DNA from: Phosphuga atrata
Taxonomy: Eukaryota; Arthropoda; Insecta; Coleoptera; Silphidae
Assembly: GCA_944588485.1 (NCBI GenBank)
Contig: OX155906.1
Location: 30,941,445 to 31,005,444 of the forward strand
Length of the DNA stretch: 64,000 bases
Reading direction: 5' to 3'
Under the pieces are notes generated by a model. The model saw nothing but the letters and a program-made list of their open reading frames with translations, was not told the origin of the DNA and did not search any database. Numbering within the stretch: position 1 is the first letter of the stretch; every line of letters begins with the position of its first letter. Of this stretch, positions 34,561 through 44,860 are shown piece by piece. The position numbers and the translations under genes were made by a program.

Positions 34561-36184
34561 TTACTTCTCTTCACAGGCCGGACAAAAATAAAGCGTTTCT
34601 CGGCGTTTTTTTGCTTGGGTACATATACGACATGGCTTTGTCGGACGTTGTTTTTTTCGGTAGGTGGCAGACTCTCTAAATAAGGAAGCTCTTGCAATCT
34701 CATCTTTTTCGAAACTGGTTGAATCTCTTCTCCAATCAACGCGACGACGAATTCTTCTCTAAACTTTATCAGTTTTATTTTAGAAGAAGTTACTTTTTGA
34801 AAAATTTTGTGCGCATTGTGTATATATATATATATCTCTATAATATGTAGTGAAACCTTTTTAGGCCATTTAATAGTCTTTCTTAAAGATGTGTAGTACG
34901 ACAGCATTTGATCTGATCGGTCAATTCCAGACATTCCTTTATTGTAATCTCGAATTATATTCGGTTTCATAGAAAGTTTTCCATTGCGATTGGACACCTC
35001 TACCATTTCAACAACATGCATGTTTGAAATGGTAAGGACATCTCGTTTGTCCTTCCATTTGCACACAGTAACAGGTCCATTTTGCTGCCAAATACACTCT
35101 TTCCCTTTCTGTTATTTCGTAGAGTTCCACGCACGTACGTTTTTCTTGTATTTAGTAATTTAGTTAGAGTAACAGAATTATAAAAATTGTCCATATAAAG
35201 CGTGTATCCCTTATCGAGATAGTCCTCGAGTAAATGTAACACAACATCAGTAGTGTGACCTAAATTATGGTCAGTTTCCTCTGATTTTCCGCTGTAAATT
35301 TTGATTTTCATTACAAGGCCGTCGGACTCACATAGTTCGTACAGTTTGACACCGTATTTGTGTTTTTTATTTTTTATGTACTGGCGGAAATGCAATCTTC
35401 CACGCCACAGCATCATGGATTCGTCAATACAAATATTTTTATCTGGTACATAGTTTTCACGCATAATATTGTTGAAATGAGTTAGAATTGGTCTCACCTT
35501 GTATAACCTGTCGGCAGATGGTATTGTGTTATCAACCAAATGAAAATAACGAAGTAACAACTGGAATCGATTTCGACTCATATTTGAGCGCCAAAACATT
35601 ACATTATATAGTTTGCTTGTGCTCCAGTAATGTTCAATTGATGGGAAAGAACAAGGCCCCATTTGTAACAAAAGTCCAATAAACTCTTTCATCTCTGCAG
35701 CACTGACGTCTGTCCACTTTGATACTCTGTTAGATTTTTTTATTGCTGTGCGTTTTGCAATTTCTTGCGCAGCATATAAATTAGTTTGTTCGACCAGTAA
35801 TGCAAGAAACTCTTCCGAAAAAAATAAGTCCAGCAGCGTTTGCACTGTAACATTTGACGTATCCAATTTCAAACCAACATTTTCTTGGAAAATAAATAGT
35901 TCAGGATTTTGTTGAATGTCCGTCCACAAATTATCATTCAGATTTGATGTTGTTGCTTGGGGTTCATCAACATTATCATCGGGATCGGGAACAACTTCAT
36001 CTTCAGGTTCGGGAACAACTTCATCTTCGGAGACGACTTCATCATCACTATCACTTGAATTCTCAGAAGGTTCATAATCGCTACTGTCGTTACCATCCTC
36101 GCCGAAAATCTCGTCAAATTCTAAATCACTTAGATTAGCGTAGTACTCAAGTTCATTTTCAGTCAGTGGTCTTTTCTTATCCAT
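34561..36184 (-). pseudogene. piggyBac transposase (DDE_Tnp_1_7), two frameshifts
   Basis: ATG at 36184 begins MDKKRPLTENELEYYANLSD, followed by a very acidic Ser/Asp/Glu stretch, as usual in PGBD-like proteins. The catalytic core contains WTDVSAAEMKEFIGLLLQMG, the first Asp in NICIDESMMLWRGRL, the second in YTLYMDNFYNS, and the third region GMSGIDRSDQMLSYY. One-base shifts occur near 35100-35110 and near 34600. After the second the true end appears as LYFCPACEEK and TAA at 34561-34563, the remains of the cysteine-rich C-terminal finger. All catalytic aspartates are visible, but the lesions prevent a full protein. The enzyme would cut at TTAA, consistent with the flanking duplications. Confidence 0.9.
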
Positions 36185-36562
36185 ATTGGTTTCTTGATAA
36201 TTTAATTATAACAATAATTATAAAACAACACACTCAAGAAAGACGTAAATGTGAAGCACTCGACAATATCTGATATACTACTGACGAATATGGACGTATA
36301 TATCTGATTCAGCTTTAGCGAAGCGACAGGTCTAAACGTGTCTGTGTACGAATTAACTCGTAGTTGGCTTCCGCGAAGAGATTTCTGTTACATAAGCCAA
36401 CTACGAGATAATTCGTAAGACCTTTTTTTTAAAAAAAATACATTTTCTATGCTTTTTGATGATTACTATGTAATATATTTAGAGTTTTTAATAATATAAA
36501 ATGATTAAATGAAATTGGCTTTTTAGACCGGAATTCTGAAAATTGCCGTGGCAGTCAACGTG

Positions 36563-36720
36563 TTAAGAAATACCATCGACACCGGGAGTCTAGACCGCGG
36601 AAACGACGAAATGCAAGAAAATCGATTTTTTTCATAATCGTTATTTTTTATAATAAAGTTATATAATATTCGATAGAAAGCTTTCAGATTTCTAGTCTTC
36701 ACCAATCGATTCAGCATTAA
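36563..36720. repeat. Resumption of the ~835-bp satellite
   Basis: GAAATACCATCGAC, GGGAGTCTAGACCGCGGAAA and CCAATCGATTCAGCATT continue the monomer interrupted at 30887, then the array stops. Confidence 0.85.
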
Positions 36721-36853
36721 GCGCTTTGTATTAAGGCCTTGGTCTCTTTATGTTAGGTTAGTCCAGGTTAGGTTGTTTGTTAAATTTCGCGTGTATTTAC
36801 CCGCACAGTTAGTCGGTTCGCTGAAAATCTTGAGAATTTAGAACCTACGATTA

Positions 36854-37637
36854 AGGGGAGAAACCACATTATGAGGCTGTTTGTTACTGATTTTTTTTTG
36901 GGTGGGATGAATTAACTAGAATTTAATCAAATTTTGACATCATTTCATTCTTTCGAACAATTTCTGTGATTTTTTTTTTAATAATTTCAGCCACAAATAA
37001 CAAAGTTACGGTGTGATGTCCGCCGAAGGTTTTAAGTTCTCATTTTAAGTCATAAGTTTTCATTTTTTTCGCCTGCATTAAGGTTCATATTCTTAGAAAA
37101 TAAGTTTTTGATGTAAAATCAAAACCTTTTTGATTTCACATGAAAATCGGAATGGCTACACTGCACGCAATTGGAAAACTACAATTGCGTGCAGTGTAGC
37201 CATTCCGATTTTCATGTGAAATCAAAAAGGTTTTGATTTTACATCAAAAACTTATTTTCTAAGAATATCAACCTTAATGCAGGCGAAAAAAATGAAAATT
37301 ACAAATTTTGCAGGTGTTGGAACAATTTTTCTTCGCTTTTTTCTCTAATTATGCAAGGAAAAATAGCCTTAAAATCATGTTATCATCTCACAAGTTGGTT
37401 CATATAATTCGAAATGTTATTAAGAATCATACTATCAATTTTCATAATGATCGGTTCTAAACTTTTTGAGTTAAATTGCACGCAAATGTGAAAAAAGTCA
37501 TTTCGAGATAAACTCCGCTCGAGCCTGTCTAAAAAACCTAACCTAAACGAATGCGAATTTCTATTTGAAATTTTGACAGCATTTTCCTGGATAGTCAACC
37601 TAACGATTTATGCACCTCCTAATGTGGTTTCCCCCCT
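36854..37637. mobile_element. MITE with TTA target duplication (784 bp), possibly PIF/Harbinger-like
   Basis: Inverted ends AGGGGAGAAACCACATTATG and CTAATGTGGTTTCCCCCCT lie between TTA at 36851 and 37638. Three-base TTA duplications are typical of PIF/Harbinger, though the ends are not diagnostic. The interior has no transposase and contains a very large near-perfect palindrome. Confidence 0.65.
37057..37298. repeat. Near-perfect palindrome, 116-bp arms, 10-bp spacer
   Basis: The left arm 37057-37172 and right arm 37183-37298 are reverse complements with a single mismatch (GGTTCATATTC against GATATTCTTAG context). The spacer GGAAAACTAC is 10 nt. The RNA or single strand could form a ~116-bp hairpin. 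Confidence 0.95.
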
Positions 37638-37772
37638 TTAGCGCTTTGTATTAAGCCCTTGGTCTCTTTAAGTTAGGTTAGTACAGGTTAGGTTGGTTTT
37701 TAAATTTCGCGTGTACTTACAGTTAGTCAGTTCGCTGAAAATGTTGAGAATTTAGAGCCTACGATTAAGGTA

Positions 37773-38390
37773 AGACACCGAAACTAGTCAGGTGAATAAA
37801 TATTAAATTAGAAAAGGCTTTTTCATAAAATCCCATTCCCAGTAAAACAAACGATGAATAATAGGGATGATAATATCCAGCATTTAATCTTGAGAATTTA
37901 TAACGAGTTCATATGAGGCGTTGCGTATACCAAGGCCGAAATCAACAAATGGTGGTTTGGAGAAAAACGCATTTGAACTTTTTCGGATGAAGGGCGAACT
38001 CAGCAAAGGCTAATGTCGGTTTTGGTTGAACTTATGACGAACTCAACATGAAACCTATACCTGCGGATGCTCGAGAAGGTTCTGATCCCATGCGTGAAAA
38101 AAAAAATAACCTAATCTTGAGTCCTTCCACTTTTCCATTGACAACGCTGTGAATTTTAAAGTTTCCTCGTCGTGAATAACAAATCCCGCGAAAACCTCAT
38201 TATTAATAATTCAGCAATTTCTCTAAATCCGCGCCGGCGACAACAACAAATTTCTAAAACTCCTTTCCAAAAAACAATCTAATCCAACAAAAAAACCAGT
38301 GAAAAGTAATTTATTTCTGTAATTCTTAATTACTTTATAATTCTCGATTCACACTACATTCGACTACACTAGACAGACAAGACTACACAG
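37773..38390. other. Unassigned, no gene seen
   Basis: Apparently unique AT-rich DNA without a convincing open frame or repeat. CTAGACTAGACAG words begin at about 38345 and lead into the next array. Confidence 0.4.
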
Positions 38391-38394
38391 TTTA

Positions 38395-38815
38395 GACTAG
38401 ACTGAACAGACTAGACTGGACAGACTAGACTAGACAGACTAGATAGACTAGACAGACTAGACAGACTAGACAGACCAGACCAGACAGACCAGACCAGACA
38501 GACCAGACAGACCAGACAGACCAGACAGACCAGACAGACCAGACAGACCAGACAGACCAGACAGACCAGACAGACCAGACAGACCAGACAGACCAGACAG
38601 ACCAGACAGACCAGACAGACCAGACAGACCAGACAGACCAGACAGACCAGACAGACCAGACAGACCAGACAGACCAGACAGACCAGACAGACCAGACAGA
38701 CCAGACAGACCAGACAGACCAGACAGACCAGACAGACCAGACAGACCAGACAGACCAGACAGACCAGACAGACCAGACAGACCAGACAGACCAGACAGAC
38801 TAGACTAGACAGATT
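38395..38815. repeat. 9-bp microsatellite (AGACAGACC), about 40 perfect copies
   Basis: The unit AGACAGACC is essentially invariant from 38490 to 38795. It leaves a minus-strand frame open as Leu-Val-Cys repeats, an artefact of the 9-bp period. It is in inverted orientation relative to the TCTTGTCTG arrays at 40.6-42.7 kb. Confidence 0.95.
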
Positions 38816-38889
38816 ACACTCCTCCGGGCCGTGTGTCTTGGGGATCGTACGTAGTATTATCAAAAAAAAAAAAACTAGACAGACTCGAC

Positions 38890-40115
38890 TAGTTTTGATT
38901 ATAATTAGAGTTATTATAAGTAGAGTTGGTATTATTTATAACTAGAGTAATCTAGGTAGATACGCAAAACTAGTCTAGATTTATATACAATTGAATTTGA
39001 ACAATTTTTTGAACAATTTGGTAAAAATTAAACAAACTAACCGGACTAGACACACTTGACTAAGCAGACTATACAGTCTAGTCCTAGAAAATTAGACGGC
39101 TATATATAGATTAATCTAGATAACACACGCTTAAAAGGAAAACGCGCATCTTTTAAGTTTTGTTTCCATAATTTCGGTTATAGTCCAGATGCAGTTGTAA
39201 GTCTAGTCTAGATTTGTAGATAAATCATTGCTGGATCTAACGACGAAACTTGGAAGGTTCTGTCTAGATAACTCTAGATAATACGCCACTTTTACCGTTA
39301 ACGAATCTGCGTGCGATTGACTGATTTTGCTCTATGTTTAAACAATTAGTGTTTTGATTTTAACTGGAGTTGTAATCAATGTAGATACGCAAGACTAGTC
39401 TAGATTTATAGGTAATTGTTTTTTTAACAACATGATGATAACTATACGGCTATATATAGATTAATCTAGATAATACACGCTTAAAACCAAAACGCGCATC
39501 TTTTTAGTTTTGTTTTCATAGTTTCGGTTTTAATCTAGATGAAGTCGTAAATCTAGTCTGGATTCATAGATAAATCATTGCTGGATATAACGGTCAAAAC
39601 TAGAAGGTTCTATCTAGATAACTCTACATAATACGCCACTTTTACGGTAACGAATCTTCGTGTGCAATTGAGTGATTTTGCTCTAGGTTTTAACAATTAG
39701 TGTTTTTGATTTTAACTGGAGTTGTAATATAGGCAGATACGCAAGACTAGTCTAGATTTATAGATAATTGAATTTTTAACCACATGGTGATAACTAGACG
39801 ACTATATATAGATTAATCTAGATAATAAGCGCTTAAAACGAAAACTCGCGTCTTTTTAGTTTTGTTTTCATAACTTCGGTTATAGTCTAGATGCAGTCGT
39901 AAGTCTAGTCTGGATTCATATATAAATTATTGCTGGATATAACGGAGAAAACTAGAAGGTTCTATCTAGATAACTGTAGATAATACGCCACTTTTACCGG
40001 TAACGAATTTTCGTGCGATTGACTTTAGCTGGAGTTGTAATCTAGGTAGATACGCAAGACTAGCCCAGATTTATAGAAAATTGTATTTTTAAAAACTTGA
40101 TAAAAACTAGACGAC
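38890..40115. repeat. ~350-bp tandem repeat, three and a half copies, rich in CTAGA
   Basis: TATATATAGATTAATCTAGATAA recurs near 39105, 39460 and 39805, each followed by ACGCTTAAAA, TTTTAGTTTTGTTTTCATA, GAAGGTTCTATCTAGATAAC and CGCCACTTTTACCG. CTAGA words are spaced throughout. Confidence 0.85.
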
Positions 40116-40640
40116 AGATTAGACTAGCCTGTCTAGACTAGACAGATTAGATTAGACAGATCAGACTAGACAGATTAGATTAGACAGTCTAGACTAGAAA
40201 GATTAGATTAGAAAGTCTATACTAGACAGATTAAACCAGGCAGATTAGACTAGACTAAACAGACTAGACAGACTTGACTAGGCATACTATACCGACTAGC
40301 CCTAGTAGACCGACTTGACTAGCGAGACAAGACTAGACAGAGAAGATTAGACTAAGTAAGTTGTCGCAAATAGTAAACATTTCTTAAACAAGTTTTGTGT
40401 TTTTAAACGCAATTTGCATATTTGCAAAGTGCGCAATAATTCGAGAATTTCTTGTCGATTTTTTGCGTTTCAGTTTTTTTTCCTATCCTGCAAAATAATG
40501 GAAAAGTTTCGGCGACAAATATTCGCTAGAATTTCAGTCATTTTGTTTGTTGTTTATACTTTAAACAAACAAGCGAAGTCTTAACTTGTCTTGTCTGTAT
40601 AGTTTTGTCTATCTAGTCTTGTCTGTCTAGTCTTGTCTGT
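40116..40640. repeat. Degenerate GACAGATTAGACTAG units, then unique AT-rich DNA
   Basis: Diverged relatives of the neighbouring 9- and 14-bp units occupy 40116-40360. 40360-40600 shows no recognisable feature. Confidence 0.6.
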
Positions 40641-41434
40641 CTAGTCTTCTCTAGTCTAGTCTTTTCTGTCTTGTCTGTCTTGTCTGTCTTGTCTGTCTTG
40701 TCTGTCTTGTCTGTCTTGTCTGTCTTGTCTGTCTTGTCTGTCTTGTCTGTCTTGTCTGTCTTGTCTGTCTTGTCTGTCTTGTCTGTCTTGTCTGTCTTGT
40801 CTGTCTTGTCTGTCTTGTCTGTCTTGTCTGTCTTGTCTGTCTTGTCTGTCTTGTCTGTCTTGTCTGTCTTGTCTGTCTTGTCTGTCTTGTCTGTCTTGTC
40901 TGTCTTGTCTGTCTTGTCTGTCTTGTCTGTCTTGTCTGTCTTGTCTGTCTTGTCTGTCTTGTCTGTCTTGTCTGTCTTGTCTGTCTTGTCTGTCTTGTCT
41001 GTCTCGTCTGTCTCGTCTGTCTCGTCTGTCTCGTCTGTCTCGTCTGTCTCGTCTGTCTCGTCTGTCTCGTCTGTCTCGTCTGTCTCGTCTGTCTCGTCTG
41101 TCTCGTCTGTCTCGTCTGTCTCGTCTGTCTCGTCTGTCTCGTCTGTCTCGTCTGTCTCGTCTGTCTCGTCTGTCTCGTCTGTCTCGTCTGTCTCGTCTGT
41201 CTCGTCTGTCTCGTCTGTCTCGTCTGTCTCGTCTGTCTCGTCTGTCTCGTCTGTCTCGTCTGTCTCGTCTGTCTCGTCTGTCTCGTCTGTCTCGTCTGTC
41301 TAGTCTGTCTCGTCTGTCTAGTCTGTCTAGTCTGTCTAGTCTGTCTAGTCTGTCTAGTCTGTCCAGTGTGTCCAGTGTGTCCAGTCTGTCTAGTCTGTCC
41401 AGTCTCTCCAGTGTGTTTAGTCTTGTCTGCCTAA
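40641..41434. repeat. 9-bp microsatellite with an abrupt variant switch
   Basis: About 38 copies of TTGTCTGTC (to about 41002) change in one step to about 33 copies of TCGTCTGTC (to about 41300). TAGTCTGTC and CCAGTGTGT variants follow. The Ser-Val-Leu and Ser-Ser-Val peptides open across it are repeat artefacts. Confidence 0.95.
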
Positions 41435-41471
41435 CCTTCGGTAGCTAAGTTGGTAGAGCGGTGGACTGTAG
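41435..41471 (+). pseudogene. 5' half of a tRNA-Tyr (GUA) inside the microsatellite
   Basis: CCTTCGGTAGCTAAGTTGG followed by TAGAGCGGTGGACTGTAG matches the 5' half of a eukaryotic tRNA-Tyr: acceptor strand, D-arm with AGTTGG, anticodon stem GGACT-GTA-G. It stops one base after the GUA anticodon, exactly where tRNA-Tyr genes are interrupted by their intron. The next 13 bases (TGTTTCTAAAAAG) could be an intron start or junction filler. The 3' half is absent and the array restarts directly. It is not a functional tRNA gene. Confidence 0.8.
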
Positions 41472-41484
41472 TGTTTCTAAAAAG

Positions 41485-42695
41485 TCTTGTCTGCCTAGTC
41501 TTGTCTGTCTAGTCTTGTCTGTCTAGTCTTGTCTGTCTAGTCTTGTCTGTCTAGTCTTGTCTGTCTAGTCTTGTCTGTCTAGTCTTGTCTGTCTAGTCTT
41601 GTCTGTCTAGTCTTGTCTGTTTAGTCTTGTCTGTCTAGTCTTGTCTGTCTAGTCTTGTCTGTCTAGTCTTGTCTGTCTAGTCTTGTCTGTCTAGTCTTGT
41701 CTGTCTAGTCTTGTCTGTCTAGTCTTGTCTGTCTAGTCTTGTCTGTCTAGTCTTGTCTGTCTAGTCTTGTCTGTCTAGTCTTGTCTGTCTAGTCTTGTCT
41801 GTCTAGTCTTGTCTGTCTAGTCTTGTCTGTCTAGTCTTGTCTGTCTAGTCTTGTCTGTCTAGTCTTGTCTGTCTAGTCTTGTCTGTCTAGTCTTGTCTGT
41901 CTAGTCTTGTCTGTCTAGTCTTGTCTGTCTAGTCTTGTCTGTCTAGTCTTGTCTGTCTAGTCTTGTCTGTCTAGTCTTGTCTGTCTAGTCTTGTCTGTCT
42001 AGTCTTGTCTGTCTAGTCTTGTCTGTCTAGTCTTGTCTGTCTAGTCTTGTCTGTCTAGTCTTGTCTGTCTAGTCTTGTCTGTCTAGTCTTGTCTGTCTAG
42101 TCTTGTCTGTCTAGTCTTGTCTGTCTAGTCTTGTCTGTCTAGTCTTGTCTGTCTAGTCTTGTCTGTCTAGTCTTGTCTGTCTAGTCTTGTCTGTCTAGTC
42201 TTGTCTGTCTAGTCTTGTCTGTCTAGTCTTGTCTGTCTAGTCTTGTCTGTCTAGTCTTGTCTGTCTAGTCTTGTCTGTCTAGTCTTGTCTGTCTAGTCTT
42301 GTCTGTCTAGTCTTGTCTGTCTAGTCTTGTCTGTCTAGTCTTGTCTGTCTAGTCTTGTCTGTCTAGTCTTGTCTGTCTAGTCTTGTCTGTCTAGTCTTGT
42401 CTGTCTAGTCTTGTCTGTCTAGTCTTGTCTGTCTAGTCTTGTCTGTCTAGTCTTGTCTGTCTAATCTTGTCTGTCTAATCTTGTCTGTCTAGTCTTGTCT
42501 GTCTAGTCTTGTCTGTCTAGTCTTGTCTGTCTAGTCTTGTCTGTCTAGTCTTGTCTGTCTAGTCTTGTCTGTCTAGTCTTGTCTGTCTAGTCTTCTCTGT
42601 CTAGTCTTGTCTGTCTAGTCTTGTCTGTCTAGTCTTGTCTGTCTAGTCTTGTCTGTCTATTCTTGTCTGTCTATTCTTGTTCGTCTTGTCTTGTC
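41485..42695. repeat. 14-bp microsatellite (TCTTGTCTGTCTAG), about 86 copies
   Basis: The unit is nearly invariant over 1.2 kb; rare variants (GTTTAG, CTAATC, TTCTCT) sit near the ends. The unit looks like the 9-bp TTGTCTGTC with an added TAGTC, so it probably derives from the adjacent 9-bp array. Confidence 0.95.
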
Positions 42696-43467
42696 TGTTA
42701 AAATATTGTTTTATATCAAAACTATGACATTATGTCGATGTCAAATTACTCAGTATCAATAAGGCAAAATTTTATAGGAAATTGATAATTTATCAAAAAT
42801 ATAACAACATGTCAATGTCTATTATTTAATGTCAGTTTGGGAAAATTTAATAGGAAGTTCTGTGAAAATGTTGTTTTATGTCATAAATATGACAACGTGT
42901 CGATGTCAAATTATTTAGTGTCAGTAAGACATAATTTTATAGGAAATTGACATTTTGTCAACAATATAACAACATGTCCATGGCAAATTATTTAATGTCA
43001 GATTGCGAAAATTTTCCAGGAAATACTGTCAAAATGTTGTTTTATGTCAAAAATATGACAGCAAGTCGATGTTCAATTATTCAGTGTCAAAAAGACAAAA
43101 TTTTATAGGAAATTAACATTTTGTCAAAAATAAACCATCAAAGTCAATGTCAAATTATTCAATGTCAGTTTGGGAAAATTTTATAGGAAGTACTGTCAAA
43201 ATGTTTAAGTCAAGTCAAATGTTTTACTGTCAAGTCGATGTTAAATTATTCAGTGTCAATTAGACATATTTTTATAGGAAATTGACATTTTGTTAAAAGT
43301 ATAACATGTCAAATTATCTGACATAATAGTCATGATAGTTAAGACAAATTATTCAATGTCATTTTAATATAATTTCTTAGGAAATTGACATTTTGTTATA
43401 ATTTTGATAAAAATAAATGATCAAGAGCTTTATATTTGACAGTTTATGGTACTAAGTACCAAGTGAC
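42696..43467. repeat. ~170-bp tandem repeat rich in TGTCAA (about 4 copies)
   Basis: GTCAAAATGTTGTTTTATG, ATATGACAAC, TTTTATAGGAAATTGACATT and TTATTCAGTGTCA recur. Each copy is composed of two related halves. Confidence 0.8.
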
Positions 43468-43469
43468 TA

Positions 43470-43875
43470 TAGTTCATTTTTTTAAGAATGCAGTACAGGG
43501 AAGAAAGGGCTTATTTGACCTTGTTCTCTGATTGGCTTAAATCGAGGAGAAGTTCACACCGACGATATTTAGAACCTCTTTTCTCTCTTTCTTTTCACAT
43601 ACATTTGCAGCTGTTAGTTGTCAATGGCTGCCGTGTCACTTCACAATTGTCATCTGATCTGTTTGTTTCATTTAGATTTCTTGCGTTTTTCTCCATTTAT
43701 TTGTTACTATTGTATAAATTATTCAATAATATTAAGATATTCAATGAAACCTTTAATAAACTACCAATTTTATATTCAAGTAACCATATTTGACGCCAAA
43801 TTTTGTATCTAGATTAAACATTTATCATAGTGTAAATCAGGTTTCTAGTTACTGCATTCTTAAAAAAATGGACTA
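43470..43875. mobile_element. TA-flanked MITE, 406 bp, copy 2
   Basis: Same family as 21875-22312: TAGTTCATTTTTTTAAG ... CTTAAAAAAATGGACTA, TA at 43468 and 43876. The interiors align throughout (CTCTGATTGGCTTAAAT, TCTGATCTGTTTG). The open frames within are short, absent from copy 1 and not credible. Confidence 0.9.
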
Positions 43876-43984
43876 TAAGATTCATTCAAATATTGGTAAA
43901 ACATCCGAATTCTAAGTTGGCAACATCGTTTGCATGGCACACTCAATTTACAAAATTCGAAACAAACGTCAAAAAAGCAAATGA

Positions 43985-44117
43985 AATTTGACAGTTTGGT
44001 TTCGTTGGTCGTGTAAGCAACAGGTTTTTTTTGCGATAGATCATTACGAGAAGAAAGAACAAACTGAATATCGGAATTGTCGCCGAATACTTGAACGCTT
44101 GCTGATCACTGCCAATG
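43985..44117 (+). other. Candidate exon with strong splice donor
   Basis: A non-repetitive patch with a 62-codon open frame ends in TGCCAAT followed by GTAAGTAAAG at 44118, a consensus donor. The peptide (KKEQTEYRNCRRILERLLIT) is not recognised. It may be a first or untranslated exon; there is no partner exon. Confidence 0.25.
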
Positions 44118-44860
44118 TAAGTAAAGCTTTATTTCCATTGATTTCCAATCGTTTTTACAACGCACAACATTGGTAACATAACTTAAATATAGACGACGAT
44201 AAAAACCCCAACCAAGTTTTGCGATAGATTTTTGTATGTTTTCAAATTTTTCATTTCGGCTAAACGTACATGAACGTTTCGGCGCATGTACGCCGTGGCA
44301 GAAATTAGAACTAACGTAAAAAGACAATGTTTTACCGATTTTAACCTAGGTTAGGTTAAAGGTTAGGTTGGGAAATATCAGATCAGTTAAATCCAGTCTA
44401 TATATCGCGACCTCTCGATCCAAAATAAGAAAAAATAATTCAAAGAATTTACCTTGCGACTTGCACACCCTCCTTACATGCGCGGATCTCCGGTTTTGCC
44501 GTAATTTCTTGTAAGGGAACAAATATTTGTAGGAAAGGGTTGAAATGAAATGTGCGTTGTTTTTTGCTCTAAAAAATTGTATTTTTCTTTATTAACGTGA
44601 ATTCTATTCTCCCAAGAAAAGTAAAAATACAGAACATAAAATTAAAATAATAAATAAATAAAGTCGTAATAAATAGTTATGTACAAGTACAAATTGGCTT
44701 AAAAACTAAAATATAACCTAGAAACAAATTTGACAGTATCTTGACACTTTTCCAAATCTTGACAGTTTACACAGTTATTTTTGACAATAACCTCATATAT
44801 TTAAACAAAGTTGGCAAATTTAATAATTAACGTTAATTTAATGTCAATTTATGTTAAATT
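44118..44860. other. Unassigned AT-rich DNA
   Basis: Includes a short AGGTTAGGTTAAAGGTTAGG run near 44345 (telomere-like word, not an array). TTGACA motifs begin at about 44735. No gene seen. Confidence 0.4.

Larger units (their letters stand above)
30888..36562 (-). mobile_element. Composite piggyBac element (5.7 kb), TTAA-flanked
   Basis: CACGTTGACGACC at the left and the complement of CACGTTGACTGCC at the right are bounded by TTAA at 30884-30887 and 36563-36566. Other satellite monomers read GCTTTCAGTTAAGAAATACC across this point, so the target is identified exactly. Subterminal copies of CCAACTACGAG-TAA-TCGTA lie inside both ends (30898, 36402). Contents from left to right: a ~225-bp satellite, a Jockey fragment, and the transposase gene on the minus strand. 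Confidence 0.9.
36721..37772. repeat. Tandem pair of ~130-bp units split by a MITE
   Basis: Unit 1 (36721-36853) and unit 2 (37638-37772) both start AGCGCTTTGTATTAAG, contain GTTAGGTTAGT-CAGGTTAGGTTG and end CCTACGATTAAGG. They were a direct tandem duplication before the MITE inserted at their junction. Confidence 0.8.

Noticed and set aside
34191..35066. Single chimeric protein joining the piggyBac C-terminus to a LINE linker
   Set aside because: The read-through arises from a one-base shift past the true piggyBac stop (CPACEEK then TAA). The downstream part is a separate LINE fragment.
36721..37772. LTR retrotransposon with ~130-bp LTRs
   Set aside because: The direct repeats lack TG...CA ends, and there is no primer-binding site, polypurine tract or gag/pol. 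They are a tandem duplication split by a TIR-bearing MITE.
38411..38863. 150-codon Leu-Val-Cys repeat protein
   Set aside because: Pure 9-bp microsatellite with no non-repeat coding sequence and no codon-level variation.
40671..41303. 210-codon Ser-Val-Leu / Ser-Ser-Val protein
   Set aside because: Translation of a 9-bp microsatellite; the amino-acid switch simply mirrors the T-to-C unit switch.
41435..41484. Functional tRNA-Tyr gene
   Set aside because: The anticodon-loop 3' side, variable loop, T-arm and 3' acceptor strand are missing; microsatellite resumes immediately.
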